Source of the DNA: Massilia aurea
GTDB lineage: Bacteria > Pseudomonadota > Gammaproteobacteria > Burkholderiales > Burkholderiaceae_D
DNA length: 64,000 bases
Assembly: GCF_014200505.1 (NCBI RefSeq)
Contig: NZ_JACHBX010000001.1
Coordinates: 930,001 to 994,000 of the forward strand
Reading direction: 5' to 3'
The translations under genes were made by a program, and so were the position numbers. The notes beneath the pieces were generated by a model. That model searched no databases. It was given only the letters and a program-made list of their open reading frames with translations, and was not told the DNA's origin. This document shows positions 24,591-31,965 of this stretch, piece after piece (the stretch's first letter is position 1; the number at the start of each line of letters is the position of its first letter).

Positions 24591-25279
24591 TGCCAGCGAA
24601 CAAGGACAAGTCGGGCAGCGTGGCTGCATTGGCAGGCACGTCGCCGGCGCACGATGCGCTCGCCGTGCCGATCTACTGGGCCGAGGCCAAGCGCGAACTG
24701 ATGCAGCGCGACCGCATCATGAACAAGCTGATCCCGCAGTTTGGCGACCTGCACCTGCGTGGCCAGCCCGACCCGTTCACGACGCTCGCGCGCTCGATCG
24801 TCGGCCAGCAGGTCACGCCGAAAGCGGCTGACCTGGCCTGGGGCAAGCTGCTGGCCGTCTGCCCGACCCTGGCACCGAGCCAGATCATCAAGCTGGGCGC
24901 GGTCCAGTTGTCCGGTTGCGGCCTGTCCAAACGCAAGACCGAATACATCCTCGACCTGGCCGACCATTTCAAGGCCAAGCGGGTGCACGCCGACCTGTGG
25001 TCCGAGATGGATGACGAAGCGGTCATTGCCGAGCTGATCCAGATTCGCGGCATCAGCCGCTGGACAGCCGAGATGTTTTTGATATTTAATCTGCTGCGGC
25101 CGAACGTCCTGCCACTGGACGATCCCGGCCTGATCCAGGGCATCAGTCAAAACTATTTCTCGGGCGAACCTGTTTCGCGCAGCGATGCGCGTGAGGTGTC
25201 GGCCAACTGGGAACCCTGGCGCACGGTGGCGACCTGGTATTTGTGGCGTAGCCTGGACCCGGTCGCCCCTGCGGCCTGA
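24590..25279 (+). CDS. DNA-3-methyladenine glycosylase II (AlkA-like, HhH-GPD)
   Basis: 229 residues. It removes alkylated bases in base-excision repair. The HhH-GPD fold is visible: FTTLARSIVGQQVTPKAAD, the hairpin LIQIRGISRWTAEMF near 148-162 and the catalytic-Asp segment LPLDDPGLIQG near 174-184. It is shorter than E. coli AlkA because it lacks the N-terminal domain, like many bacterial homologues. The start overlaps the cysS stop by one base. Confidence 0.88.
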   Translation: MPANKDKSGSVAALAGTSPAHDALAVPIYWAEAKRELMQRDRIMNKLIPQFGDLHLRGQPDPFTTLARSIVGQQVTPKAADLAWGKLLAVCPTLAPSQIIKLGAVQLSGCGLSKRKTEYILDLADHFKAKRVHADLWSEMDDEAVIAELIQIRGISRWTAEMFLIFNLLRPNVLPLDDPGLIQGISQNYFSGEPVSRSDAREVSANWEPWRTVATWYLWRSLDPVAPAA

Positions 25280-25379
25280 GCCCCCGATCCGCCCGACACG
25301 CCACCGGCTTACGGTAGAATAGCGCCCTGATCCGCCGCGCAGCCTCATAGCACGGCCAAGACATTACCCCGGAGTGACA

Positions 25380-26357
25380 ATGACTAAATTAACTTTCCTC
25401 GATTTCGAGCAGCCGATCGCCGAGCTCGATTCCAAGATTGAAGAGCTGCGGTTCGTACAAGATGATTCCGCCGTCGATATCTCCGAGGAGATCGATCGCC
25501 TGGACAAGAAAAGCCAGCAGCTCACCAAAGACATCTACGCCAAGCTGACTCCGTGGCAAGTGTCGAAGATTTCGCGTCACCCGCAGCGTCCGTACACGAT
25601 GGACTATGTGAACTCGATCTTCACCGATTTCCATGAACTGCATGGCGACCGCACTTTCGCTGACGACCAGTCGATCATCGGCGGCCTGGCCCGCTTCAAT
25701 GGCCAGCCCTGCATGGTCATCGGCCACCAGAAGGGCCGCGACACCAAAGAGCGCGCGATGCGCAACTTCGGCATGCCGAAACCCGAAGGCTACCGCAAGG
25801 CCATGCGCCTGATGAAGCTGGCCGAAAAATTCGGCCTGCCGATCTTTACGTTCGTCGACACGCCGGGCGCATTCCCCGGCATCGAAGCGGAAGAGCGCGG
25901 CCAGTCCGAAGCCATCGGTCATAACCTGTACGTGATGGCCGAACTGAAAGTGCCGCTCATCGCCACCATCATCGGTGAAGGCGGATCGGGCGGCGCGCTG
26001 GCCATTGCCGTTGGCGACGCCGTGCTGATCCTGCAATACGCGACCTACTCGGTGATTTCGCCGGAAGGCTGCGCATCGATCCTGTGGAAGACGTCCGAAC
26101 GCGCGGCCGATGCTGCCGATGCACTGGGCCTGACTGCACATCGCTTGAAGGCCATGGGCCTGGTCGACAAGATCGTCAACGAGCCACTGGGCGGCGCGCA
26201 CCGCGACCCGAAGCAGATGGCGCAATTGCTCAAGCGCGCACTGGCCGACACGCTGCGCCAGTTCCAGGGCATGAAGACCAAGGACCTGCTTGAAGCCCGT
26301 CACGCCAAGCTGATGGCATATGGCAAGTTCAAGGAAACGCCGCCGCGCGAAGAGTAA
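25380..26357 (+). CDS. accA: Acetyl-CoA carboxylase carboxyltransferase subunit alpha
   Basis: 325 residues from the ATG at 25380 with GGAG before it; an in-frame GTG two codons earlier is less well placed. AccA with AccD transfers carboxyl from biotin to acetyl-CoA, the first step of fatty acid synthesis. It starts [18 protein letters not shown] and contains the oxyanion-forming [15 protein letters not shown] and the late [22 protein letters not shown] near 25315 may be its -10. Confidence 0.96.
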   Translation: MTKLTFLDFEQPIAELDSKIEELRFVQDDSAVDISEEIDRLDKKSQQLTKDIYAKLTPWQVSKISRHPQRPYTMDYVNSIFTDFHELHGDRTFADDQSIIGGLARFNGQPCMVIGHQKGRDTKERAMRNFGMPKPEGYRKAMRLMKLAEKFGLPIFTFVDTPGAFPGIEAEERGQSEAIGHNLYVMAELKVPLIATIIGEGGSGGALAIAVGDAVLILQYATYSVISPEGCASILWKTSERAADAADALGLTAHRLKAMGLVDKIVNEPLGGAHRDPKQMAQLLKRALADTLRQFQGMKTKDLLEARHAKLMAYGKFKETPPREE

Positions 26358-26406
26358 GCCTGACCAGCGCGTTTTAATCAGCGAGTCCCAGCAGCGAGTC
26401 CCTACA

Positions 26407-27831
26407 GTGAGCAGAACCAATCGCGGGACCGATCCAGCCGGATCGGTCCCGGCAGCATGCAATGAGGCGCTCGCGCGCCTGTCCACCACCTACACGCCCA
26501 CCTTGATCGCGATCGCCTGCAGCGGCGGCCTCGATTCGATGGTCTTGCTGCACCTGGCCCACGCCTGGTGCACGCAGCAGGGCATCCCGCTGTTTGCCTT
26601 CCACGTCCACCACGGCCTGAGCCCGAATGCCGACGCCTGGCTTGCGCACTGCGAACGCAGTTGCGCCGCGCTGGGCGTGCCATTCGACCATCGCCGTGTG
26701 ACGATCCCGGTCGACGGTTCCGGTGTCGAGGCAGCTGCACGCCGCCCACGCTATGCGGCGCTGGGCGCCATGTGCCGTGAGCATGGCGCGACGCTGCTGC
26801 TGACCGCGCATCACCTCGACGACCAGGCCGAAACCGTGTTGCTGCAATTACTGCGCGGCTCTGGGCCTGCGGGCTTGTCCGGCATGGAAGCGGCCAATCG
26901 CTCGCCGAACCTGCTGGGCGACGACGTCACCGTGATGGTACGCCCGCTGCTGACGCAATCGCGCGCGGCGCTCGAGGCCTATGCCGCGACGCACGCTTTG
27001 CGGTGGGTCGAGGATGAATCGAACCAGGATGCGCGCTATGCACGCAACGCGCTGCGCCATCAGGTAATGCCTGCGCTGGCCGCGAACTTCCCCGGCTTCC
27101 AGGCGCGCCTGGCGCGCGGCGCGGCGCACGTCGCGTCGGCCCAGCGCATGCTCGAAGAACTGGCAGCGCAGGACCTGGCCGCCTGCCTGGATGGCGATGC
27201 GGTCGACCTCGCGGTGCTCGGCGCGCTCAGCGCCGATCGTATCGACAATTGCCTGCGTCACCTGTTTGCGGTACGGGGACTGGCGATGCCGTCGACGGCG
27301 TGGCTCGCCGAGATGGTCTGGCAATTGTTTTCGGCGCGCGAGGATGCGCAGCTGAAGGTCACGCATCCCGACTGCCACATCCGCCGCCATCGCTGCAAGC
27401 TGTACCTGACGCCGCACTTGCCGGAACTGGCAGGCATGCGTGATCCGGACGACCTCGGCATCTTCGTCAAGGAAGGGCAGCGCTTCCGCTGGCAGGGCGA
27501 AGCGTCGATGGCGTTTCCGGCCTACGGCGGCGTGCTGCACTTCGTGCCGGCCGCCCGCGGCTTCGACGCCGCCTGGCTGCGCGCGCTGCCGTTGATGATC
27601 GATTTCCGCAAGGGCGGCGAGCGCCTCAAGACGGCGGCCAACCGGCCCACGCGCGGCCTGAAGGCGCACTTCCAGGCGCTGGGCGTGCCGGCCTGGGAGC
27701 GCGAGCGCCTGCCCACCGTCAGCCGTGGCCGCGAGCTGTTGTTCGCCGCCGGCATCGGGATGGACTGTGCGCATGTACTGGAAGGCGGCGAGGACAGGAT
27801 CGAATTGCGCTGGGAAGCGAACACGGCCTGA
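26407..27831 (+). CDS. tilS: tRNA(Ile)-lysidine synthetase TilS
   Basis: 474 residues if it starts at the GTG at 26407; the frame is open to an ATG at 26320 inside the end of accA. It converts C34 of tRNA-Ile(CAU) to lysidine, letting it read AUA. The PP-loop SGGLDS is at ~39-44, then the HHGLSPNADAWLAHC and TAHHLDDQAETVLLQLLRG motifs and a C-terminal domain with KGGERLK. The start is weakly marked: no clear Shine-Dalgarno, and a perfect 11-bp hairpin lies just inside the gene. Confidence 0.9.
   Translation: MSRTNRGTDPAGSVPAACNEALARLSTTYTPTLIAIACSGGLDSMVLLHLAHAWCTQQGIPLFAFHVHHGLSPNADAWLAHCERSCAALGVPFDHRRVTIPVDGSGVEAAARRPRYAALGAMCREHGATLLLTAHHLDDQAETVLLQLLRGSGPAGLSGMEAANRSPNLLGDDVTVMVRPLLTQSRAALEAYAATHALRWVEDESNQDARYARNALRHQVMPALAANFPGFQARLARGAAHVASAQRMLEELAAQDLAACLDGDAVDLAVLGALSADRIDNCLRHLFAVRGLAMPSTAWLAEMVWQLFSAREDAQLKVTHPDCHIRRHRCKLYLTPHLPELAGMRDPDDLGIFVKEGQRFRWQGEASMAFPAYGGVLHFVPAARGFDAAWLRALPLMIDFRKGGERLKTAANRPTRGLKAHFQALGVPAWERERLPTVSRGRELLFAAGIGMDCAHVLEGGEDRIELRWEANTA
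26425..26450. repeat. Perfect inverted repeat at the start of tilS
   Basis: GGGACCGATCC, AGCC loop, GGATCGGTCCC: an uninterrupted 11-bp stem 18 bases after the proposed GTG start. Just upstream, AGCGAGTCCC occurs twice as a direct repeat. Confidence 0.7.
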
Positions 27832-27988
27832 GGCAGAGAGGCAAGCGCGGCCAGTGGCGTTGCGAAAAGCATTAGGTTATGTTCTTTTCGTATAGCTTTT
27901 CCGCCAACGAGCCTTGTGATGCCGCGCTGCACCATGCTAGAGTAAGGGTCCCTTTTTGATCCTTACCCTAGCTGGAACCCTTCCTGAT

Positions 27989-29236
27989 ATGGCTTTAATT
28001 GTCCACAAATACGGCGGGACGTCGATGGGATCGACGGACCGTATCAAGAATGTCGCGGCCCGTGTGGCCAAGTGGCACGACGCAGGTCACCAGATCGTCG
28101 TCGTGCCGTCCGCCATGTCGGGCGAAACCAATCGCCTGATCGGTCTAGCCAAGCAGATCATGGATCAGCCCGACCCACGCGAACTGGACATGATTGCCTC
28201 GACCGGCGAGCAAGTGTCCGTGGGCCTCCTGGCCATGGCGCTGTTAGCCATCGGCAAGGACGCGGTCTCGTACACCGGCTGGCAGGCGGGCATCCGCACC
28301 GATTCGTCGTTCACGAAGGCGCGCATCCAGTCGATCGACGACACGCGCGTGCTGCGCGACCTGGCCAACGGCAAGATCGTCATCATCACGGGTTTCCAGG
28401 GCATGGACGAGGACGGCAATATTTCGACCCTCGGCCGCGGCGGTTCGGACACCTCGGCAGTGGCGATTGCGGCCGCGCTGAAGGCCGACGAATGCCTGAT
28501 CTACACCGACGTCGACGGCGTCTATACCACCGACCCACGCGTGGTCGACGAGGCGCGCCGCCTGTCGAAGATCACCTTCGAAGAAATGCTCGAGCTGGCG
28601 TCGCTGGGCTCGAAAGTGCTGCAAACCCGCTCGGTGGAGTTTGCCGGCAACTACCAGGTGCCGACGCGCGTGCTGTCGTCGCTGACCGATCCCCTGATGC
28701 CCCTGGCCGAAGAAGCCAGCTCCGGCACCCTGATTTCGTTTGAGGAAGAAAGCAATATGGAACAAGCCGTCATCTCCGGCATCGCCTTCAATCGCGATGA
28801 AGCAAAGATCACCGTCCTGGGCGTGCCGGACAAGCCAGGTGTCGCGTTCCACATCCTGGGCCCGATCGCCGAAGCCAATATCGAAGTCGACATGATCATT
28901 CAGAACCAGTCGGTGGACGGCAAGACCGACTTCACCTTCACGGTCTCGCGCAACGACTATGTGCAGGCAATGAAAGTGCTGGAAGACCAGAAGGACATCC
29001 TGGGCGCGGCCAAGATCGTCGGCGACGCCAAGGTCTCGAAGGTTTCGGCCGTTGGTGTGGGCATGCGCAGCCACGTCGGCGTGGCCTCGGACATGTTCCG
29101 CACGCTGTCGGAAGAGGGCATCAACATCCAGATGATCTCGACGTCGGAGATCAAGATTTCGGTGCTGATCGACGAGAAGTACATGGAACTGGCCGTGCGC
29201 GCTCTGCACAAGTCATTTAATCTCGAACAAAGTTAA
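27989..29236 (+). CDS. lysC: Aspartate kinase
   Basis: 415 residues from the ATG at 27989 (MALIVHKYGGTSMGS). It phosphorylates aspartate for Lys, Thr, Met and diaminopimelate synthesis. The kinase domain holds KYGGTSMGS, GFQGMDEDGNISTLGRGGSD and YTDVDGVYTTDPR; two ACT domains follow (~265-400) for feedback control. Length and layout match the alpha/beta class of Pseudomonas and Corynebacterium, in which a second in-frame start yields a beta subunit made of the ACT domains; a candidate internal ATG is at 28757. TTGTGA and CTAGAG near 27914-27942 may be its promoter. Confidence 0.96.
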   Translation: MALIVHKYGGTSMGSTDRIKNVAARVAKWHDAGHQIVVVPSAMSGETNRLIGLAKQIMDQPDPRELDMIASTGEQVSVGLLAMALLAIGKDAVSYTGWQAGIRTDSSFTKARIQSIDDTRVLRDLANGKIVIITGFQGMDEDGNISTLGRGGSDTSAVAIAAALKADECLIYTDVDGVYTTDPRVVDEARRLSKITFEEMLELASLGSKVLQTRSVEFAGNYQVPTRVLSSLTDPLMPLAEEASSGTLISFEEESNMEQAVISGIAFNRDEAKITVLGVPDKPGVAFHILGPIAEANIEVDMIIQNQSVDGKTDFTFTVSRNDYVQAMKVLEDQKDILGAAKIVGDAKVSKVSAVGVGMRSHVGVASDMFRTLSEEGINIQMISTSEIKISVLIDEKYMELAVRALHKSFNLEQS

Positions 29237-29266
29237 GCCAGTTTGCAATTTTTTGGGTGTGTTTTC

Positions 29267-29295
29267 TTGACCAAATGAGCACCAACCCTTAAGAT
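29267..29295 (+). promoter_or_regulatory. Promoter of tRNA-Ser
   Basis: TTGACC (29267-29272), 17-bp spacer, TAAGAT (29290-29295), 39 bp before the mature tRNA 5' end. Confidence 0.75.
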
Positions 29296-29333
29296 GCTTG
29301 CACTCAGCGCTGACGGAAACGTTGGTACTGATT

Positions 29334-29426
29334 GGAGACGTGGCCGAGTGGCCGAAGGCACATCCCTGCTAAGGATGCATACGGCTTATACCTGTATCGT
29401 GGGTTCGAATCCCACCGTCTCCGCCA
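29334..29426 (+). tRNA. tRNA-Ser (anticodon GCT)
   Basis: 93 nt with encoded CCA. Acceptor arms GGAGACG/CGTCTCC, discriminator G (typical for Ser), a long class II variable arm (ATACGGCTTATACCTGTATC), T-loop GGTTCGAATCC and anticodon loop CTGCTAA giving GCU, which reads AGC and AGU. It sits at the edge of an AT-richer accessory patch, a common integration context. Confidence 0.97.
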
Positions 29427-29435
29427 GAAAAAAGC

Positions 29436-29461
29436 AAAAAGCTCCCGCAAGGGAGCTTTTT
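29436..29461 (+). terminator. Rho-independent terminator of tRNA-Ser
   Basis: AAAAAGCTCCC, GCAA tetraloop, GGGAGCTTTTT: a perfect 11-bp stem that ends in a T run, 10 bases after the CCA. Confidence 0.92.
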
Positions 29462-29484
29462 CCGTTAACGCCTCCCGGAGACGA

Positions 29485-29582
29485 GGGGGCCATCTGCATG
29501 GCCCCCGCGTGGGATTCGAAGGGCTGCCCATACTTGGGCAGCCCTCTCCGAATCGTCCATCTGCTGTGCGCGACGCGCACAG
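29485..29582. repeat. Cluster of three perfect hairpins after tRNA-Ser
   Basis: Three stem-loops follow one another: GGGGGCCAT/ATGGCCCCC (29485-29506), AGGGCTGCCCA/TGGGCAGCCCT with a TACT loop (29520-29545) and CTGTGCGC/GCGCACAG (29564-29582). Around the first, GGAGACG (29477-29483) and GTGGGATTCGAA (29509-29520) are the reverse complement of two parts of the tRNA-Ser 3' half. No protein-coding frame is credible here. Confidence 0.75.
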
Positions 29583-29624
29583 CGCAGCGCGCCGTGGGCG
29601 CGCTTCCCATTCACACTTCCGCAC

Positions 29625-29838
29625 TAAAGCATGCGTCCCAACCAGCAGCTCGCGCAAAGCGCGGCGTCCGCAGCCATCTGCCCAGGCCGAGCCCGTGTCG
29701 CAATGTCAAACCAGACCCTCGCCGTCCACAGTAAAGCATGCGCCCCAACGCCTCAGCTCGCGCAAAGCGCGGCGTCCGTAGCCATCTGCTCAGGCCGAGC
29801 CCATGTCGCAATGTCAGACCAGACCCTCGCCGTCCGTT
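29625..29838. repeat. Tandem direct repeat, two ~107-bp units
   Basis: Units 29625-29731 and 29732-29838 begin TAAAGCATGCG and share most of their bases, including CAGCTCGCGCAAAGCGCGGC and CCAGACCCTCGCCGTCC, with about a dozen differences. Frames crossing it look like chance products of the repeat; a non-coding RNA or a simple intergenic duplication are both possible. Confidence 0.8.
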
Positions 29839-29876
29839 AAGCAGGGGTCAAACAACCGTTCTAAACTCTCTGGGCG

Positions 29877-29900
29877 AAAAAATACCCGCGCTGGGCGGGT
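29877..29900 (-). terminator. Rho-independent terminator of the leftward small-gene operon
   Basis: Read on the minus strand: ACCCGC, CCAGC loop, GCGGGT, then ATTTTTT. A classical terminator with the T run in the leftward direction, which supports a real leftward transcript covering the small genes at 30.0-30.9 kb. Confidence 0.75.
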
Positions 29901-30014
29901 GGGCAGAGGTGCTACAAAAGCAAAGGCCACCCGGCGGTAGACCTGTTGTCGCTACAGTGGGTACTATTCCCGGTCTGTAGAGGCCTTCCAAGATAGGACT
30001 TTAGCGTACGCGCG

Positions 30015-30194
30015 TCACGCTACGCACAAGGAGCATTGCTCGATGATGAATTCCGTCTGCCTTAGGGCCATGATGTCATCTATGGTGATGACCTTAACCG
30101 CATTTCCAAGAACGTTAGCTGCCCTGCCCAAATCCAGTGAAGTCGCACCGTTCTCAATCAAAAAATCGTCTTTAGTTGGCTTGGAAATGACCAC
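30015..30194 (-). CDS. Hypothetical 59-residue protein, last gene of the small-gene operon
   Basis: A 59-codon frame from the GTG at 30194 to the TGA at 30015. The product (begins VVISKPTKDDFLIENGATSL, later VLGNAVKVITIDDIMALRQ) has the alternating polar/hydrophobic pattern of a folded protein, unlike the plus-strand frame over the same bases. A TAA two codons before the GTG fixes the upper limit of the frame. The ribosome site is weak. A terminator 115 bp downstream supports the direction. It could be the C-terminal remnant of a longer gene. No family recognised. Confidence 0.42.
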   Translation of the reverse strand: MVISKPTKDDFLIENGATSLDLGRAANVLGNAVKVITIDDIMALRQTEFIIEQCSLCVA

Positions 30195-30234
30195 GTTTTA
30201 TTCTCGTTTCGCCATCCAGGCGTGCCGTAGCGCC

Positions 30235-30576
30235 TTAAGGGGTGACTGGCTTCGCTGCAGCCTTGTTGCAAAGTTCCGGCACAGATCCTTTCCGCATCCC
30301 TCTTGACTCGAGTACGCTCTCGAGCCTGGTGAATTGACCCATACACTGGTCGAAATCCGCGTGGGTGCTGGGGTATGACTTTGATTCTGGGCCGCCGATG
30401 CTCTCAATCGTCTGAGCCAAATTCTCGAGCGCAGCCTTGCGCGCTGTGCAAGCCTCGACAGCCACGTCAACTGTCGACATATCTTTCATTTTCTGATCAT
30501 CGAGTGCCACGCACTTTTCCGCCAAGGCGGGAACGGAAAGAACAAAAGCGACCACTCCCACTACGATGTTTTTCAT
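30235..30576 (-). CDS. Small periplasmic protein, function unknown
   Basis: 113 residues from the ATG at 30576, behind AAGGAGCGCAG. Residues 1-19 form a signal peptide (MKNIVVGVVAFVLSVPALA), so the product is exported. The mature part is helical and holds four Cys (near residues 22, 42, 78 and 103), enough for two disulfides. Third of four small leftward genes; base composition is clearly more AT-rich than the flanking core genes. No family recognised. Confidence 0.65.
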   Translation of the reverse strand: MKNIVVGVVAFVLSVPALAEKCVALDDQKMKDMSTVDVAVEACTARKAALENLAQTIESIGGPESKSYPSTHADFDQCMGQFTRLESVLESRGMRKGSVPELCNKAAAKPVTP

Positions 30577-30598
30577 CTGCGCTCCTTGTAAATGCAAC

Positions 30599-30775
30599 TT
30601 AAAATAATAAAGCGGTTTCTTCCAGTAATTTCAGGTCACGCCATGCCAGGTCCGGCGACGCCAGCACATCGGTGCCGGGCAAGTCGGTCAAGATCGCGCC
30701 AACAACCGCAAGCACGCCGGAGAAGATCAGCAGGTTCTGACGTTGCTCCGTAAGGTTGACGTTCGCGACGCTCAT
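30599..30775 (-). CDS. 58-residue single-span membrane protein (putative)
   Basis: A 58-codon frame from the ATG at 30775 to the TAA at 30599. The product has one hydrophobic segment (NLLIFSGVLAVVGAILTDL, residues ~14-32) and an acidic C-terminal tail. Its ATG overlaps the TGA of the upstream 41-codon gene (ATGA), so it is probably translated by coupling; it has no ribosome site of its own. The periplasmic-protein gene follows after 22 bp. Function unknown. Confidence 0.5.
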   Translation of the reverse strand: MSVANVNLTEQRQNLLIFSGVLAVVGAILTDLPGTDVLASPDLAWRDLKLLEETALLF

Positions 30776-30897
30776 TGCCGGGGTGCGGACCGGTAGCCGA
30801 AGTCCCTGGACTCGACGTCGACATTGACATTCATGTTGAGTGCAAAGGCGCTGAGCGCCAAGCCGACTACCAACGTTAAGATGCCGAAGAATTCCAT
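30772..30897 (-). CDS. 41-residue membrane peptide (putative), first gene of the small-gene operon
   Basis: A 41-codon frame from the ATG at 30897 to the TGA at 30772. It begins MEFFGILTLVVGLALSAFAL, one membrane segment, followed by a short polar tail (NMNVNVDVESRDFGYRSAPR). AGG sits eight bases before the ATG. A TATACT on the minus strand at 30958-30963 may be the -10 of the operon. No family recognised. Confidence 0.5.
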   Translation of the reverse strand: MEFFGILTLVVGLALSAFALNMNVNVDVESRDFGYRSAPRQ

Positions 30898-30999
30898 GTT
30901 ATAAACCTGTGCAGGATTAAAATTTCCGACATCTAGGCGTACTGCTATGCCCGCGCGAGTATATCAAGTTGCTTATTAAAAAATACTCACCGATTATTG

Positions 31000-31170
31000 C
31001 TAAATGTGATCGCTTTCTTTGCGGACCACCTTGCCGATGACCAGGCAATCGCCCTTGTTGCACAGCTTCCGATGGTATTTGCGCTGGTCGGAATTGTCCG
31101 AGGTGAGCCACCACTGGCCCGCATCACGCGACAGACGCTTCACGACTGCCTCACCCTCGTAGTAGGGATC
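31000..31170 (-). pseudogene. Remnant of a LexA/CI-type S24 peptidase repressor (C-terminal end)
   Basis: 56 codons (DPYYEGEAVVKRLSRDAGQW, then WLTSDNSDQRKYHRK, ending KVVRKESDHI) match the C-terminal end of phage CI/LexA-like repressors. VKRL contains the catalytic Lys of the Ser-Lys autocleavage dyad. The DNA-binding domain and the half with the catalytic Ser are missing, and the frame has a TAA two codons upstream (31162 side), so this is a relic rather than a gene. It lies on the minus strand facing a Cro-like remnant, as in a phage immunity region. Confidence 0.65.
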
Positions 31171-31256
31171 TAAACTTTAAATAGCTTAGAGTGCTTTACT
31201 GAGAGTGGTTTAGAGTTCTACTTGCTGCACGAGCCTAGCTTTTTGGAATCTTGCAC

Positions 31257-31415
31257 ATGACCACTACCACCGACGAAGCCCACCACGTGATCGAGCAGCT
31301 GGGTGGCAACGTCAAGACCGCGTTGTTCTGCGACACCTCGGCAACCAAGGCTTGCTATCTGTCTCATTTGAACTATACTTTCGTATCAAAGGAGGCAAAG
31401 CATGTCGAACGCTAA
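31257..31415 (+). pseudogene. Cro-like N-terminal remnant (putative)
   Basis: A 52-codon frame starting at the ATG at 31257. Its first ~31 residues (AHHVIEQLGGNVKTALFCDT) resemble the start of small Cro/YdaS-type helix-turn-helix proteins, where a GG-N-x-TAL motif opens the first helices; the rest diverges and the frame ends inside the antitoxin gene. Divergence from the S24 remnant and TTAGAGT repeats between them (31186-31192, 31210-31216) suggest a decayed phage switch. The identification is tentative. Confidence 0.4.
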
Positions 31416-31965
31416 AGCAGCCGCGAAGCTCCCTGCAGGCCACCACGCAGAGACAGGCAAACCTGCCCGCGCAGGAACGCACACCGTGGTCATCGGCACG
31501 GAGCGGACAGCCTCACCGGCGTGGGCCGGCACCCATGTCGCCGAGGCCATTCCCCTTTACCGGTCAGATCCCCAGGCGCGCATTGCGGTCATACGCCGCG
31601 GTATTCCTGCCGCAATGATCAGCAGTCTCTCGGGCAGGATGGGCATGAGCAAGGAAACCCTGCTCTCCAGCCTGGGCTTGTCGCGGGCGACAATCAGTCG
31701 CAAGGAGAAAGACGCTGCCTTGCTGTCGAAGGACGAATCAGAGCGCGTCCTGGGTGTCGAGACCCTGATCGGCATGGTGCAGGCCATGGTCGAGCAATCC
31801 GGCGATCCGGCCGATTTCAATGCCGCGCGCTGGGTGTCGGAATGGCTGACGAAGCCATTGCCGGCCCTGGCCGGCGAGACGCCTGCAAGTTATATGGATA
31901 CGTTCGAGGGGCAAAAGCTGGTCGCAGACTTGCTGGCGATGAGCCAGAGCGGGGCCTACGCTTGA
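31402..31965 (+). CDS. Xre/MbcA/ParS-family antitoxin (DUF2384)
   Basis: 187 residues from the ATG at 31402, behind AAGGAGG. The N-terminal third is polar and probably flexible; a helix-turn-helix region (SGRMGMSKETLLSSLGLSRA) leads into the DUF2384 part (KDESERVLGVETLIGMVQAM, then FNAARWVSEWLTKPLPAL). Such antitoxins bind the operon promoter and neutralise the RES toxin. The next gene overlaps by 4 bp (TTGA), the usual coupling in this module. Confidence 0.9.
   Translation: MSNAKAAAKLPAGHHAETGKPARAGTHTVVIGTERTASPAWAGTHVAEAIPLYRSDPQARIAVIRRGIPAAMISSLSGRMGMSKETLLSSLGLSRATISRKEKDAALLSKDESERVLGVETLIGMVQAMVEQSGDPADFNAARWVSEWLTKPLPALAGETPASYMDTFEGQKLVADLLAMSQSGAYA

Noticed and set aside
27941..27968. 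A GTAAGG/CCTTAC stem upstream of lysC considered as a lysine riboswitch
   Set aside because: A lysine riboswitch is ~180 nt with several helices; only ~45 nt separate this promoter-like region from the start, so at most a small leader hairpin.
29294..29734. Open frames on both strands across tRNA-Ser and its flank
   Set aside because: They translate the tRNA, its terminator and the hairpins, and the peptide pattern comes from the tRNA T-arm.
30043..30306. An 87-codon plus-strand frame with AAGGAG upstream
   Set aside because: Its product is rich in Met/Ser/Arg with no pattern, and the minus strand over the same bases gives a better-looking protein with a supporting leftward terminator. The ribosome site may be chance.
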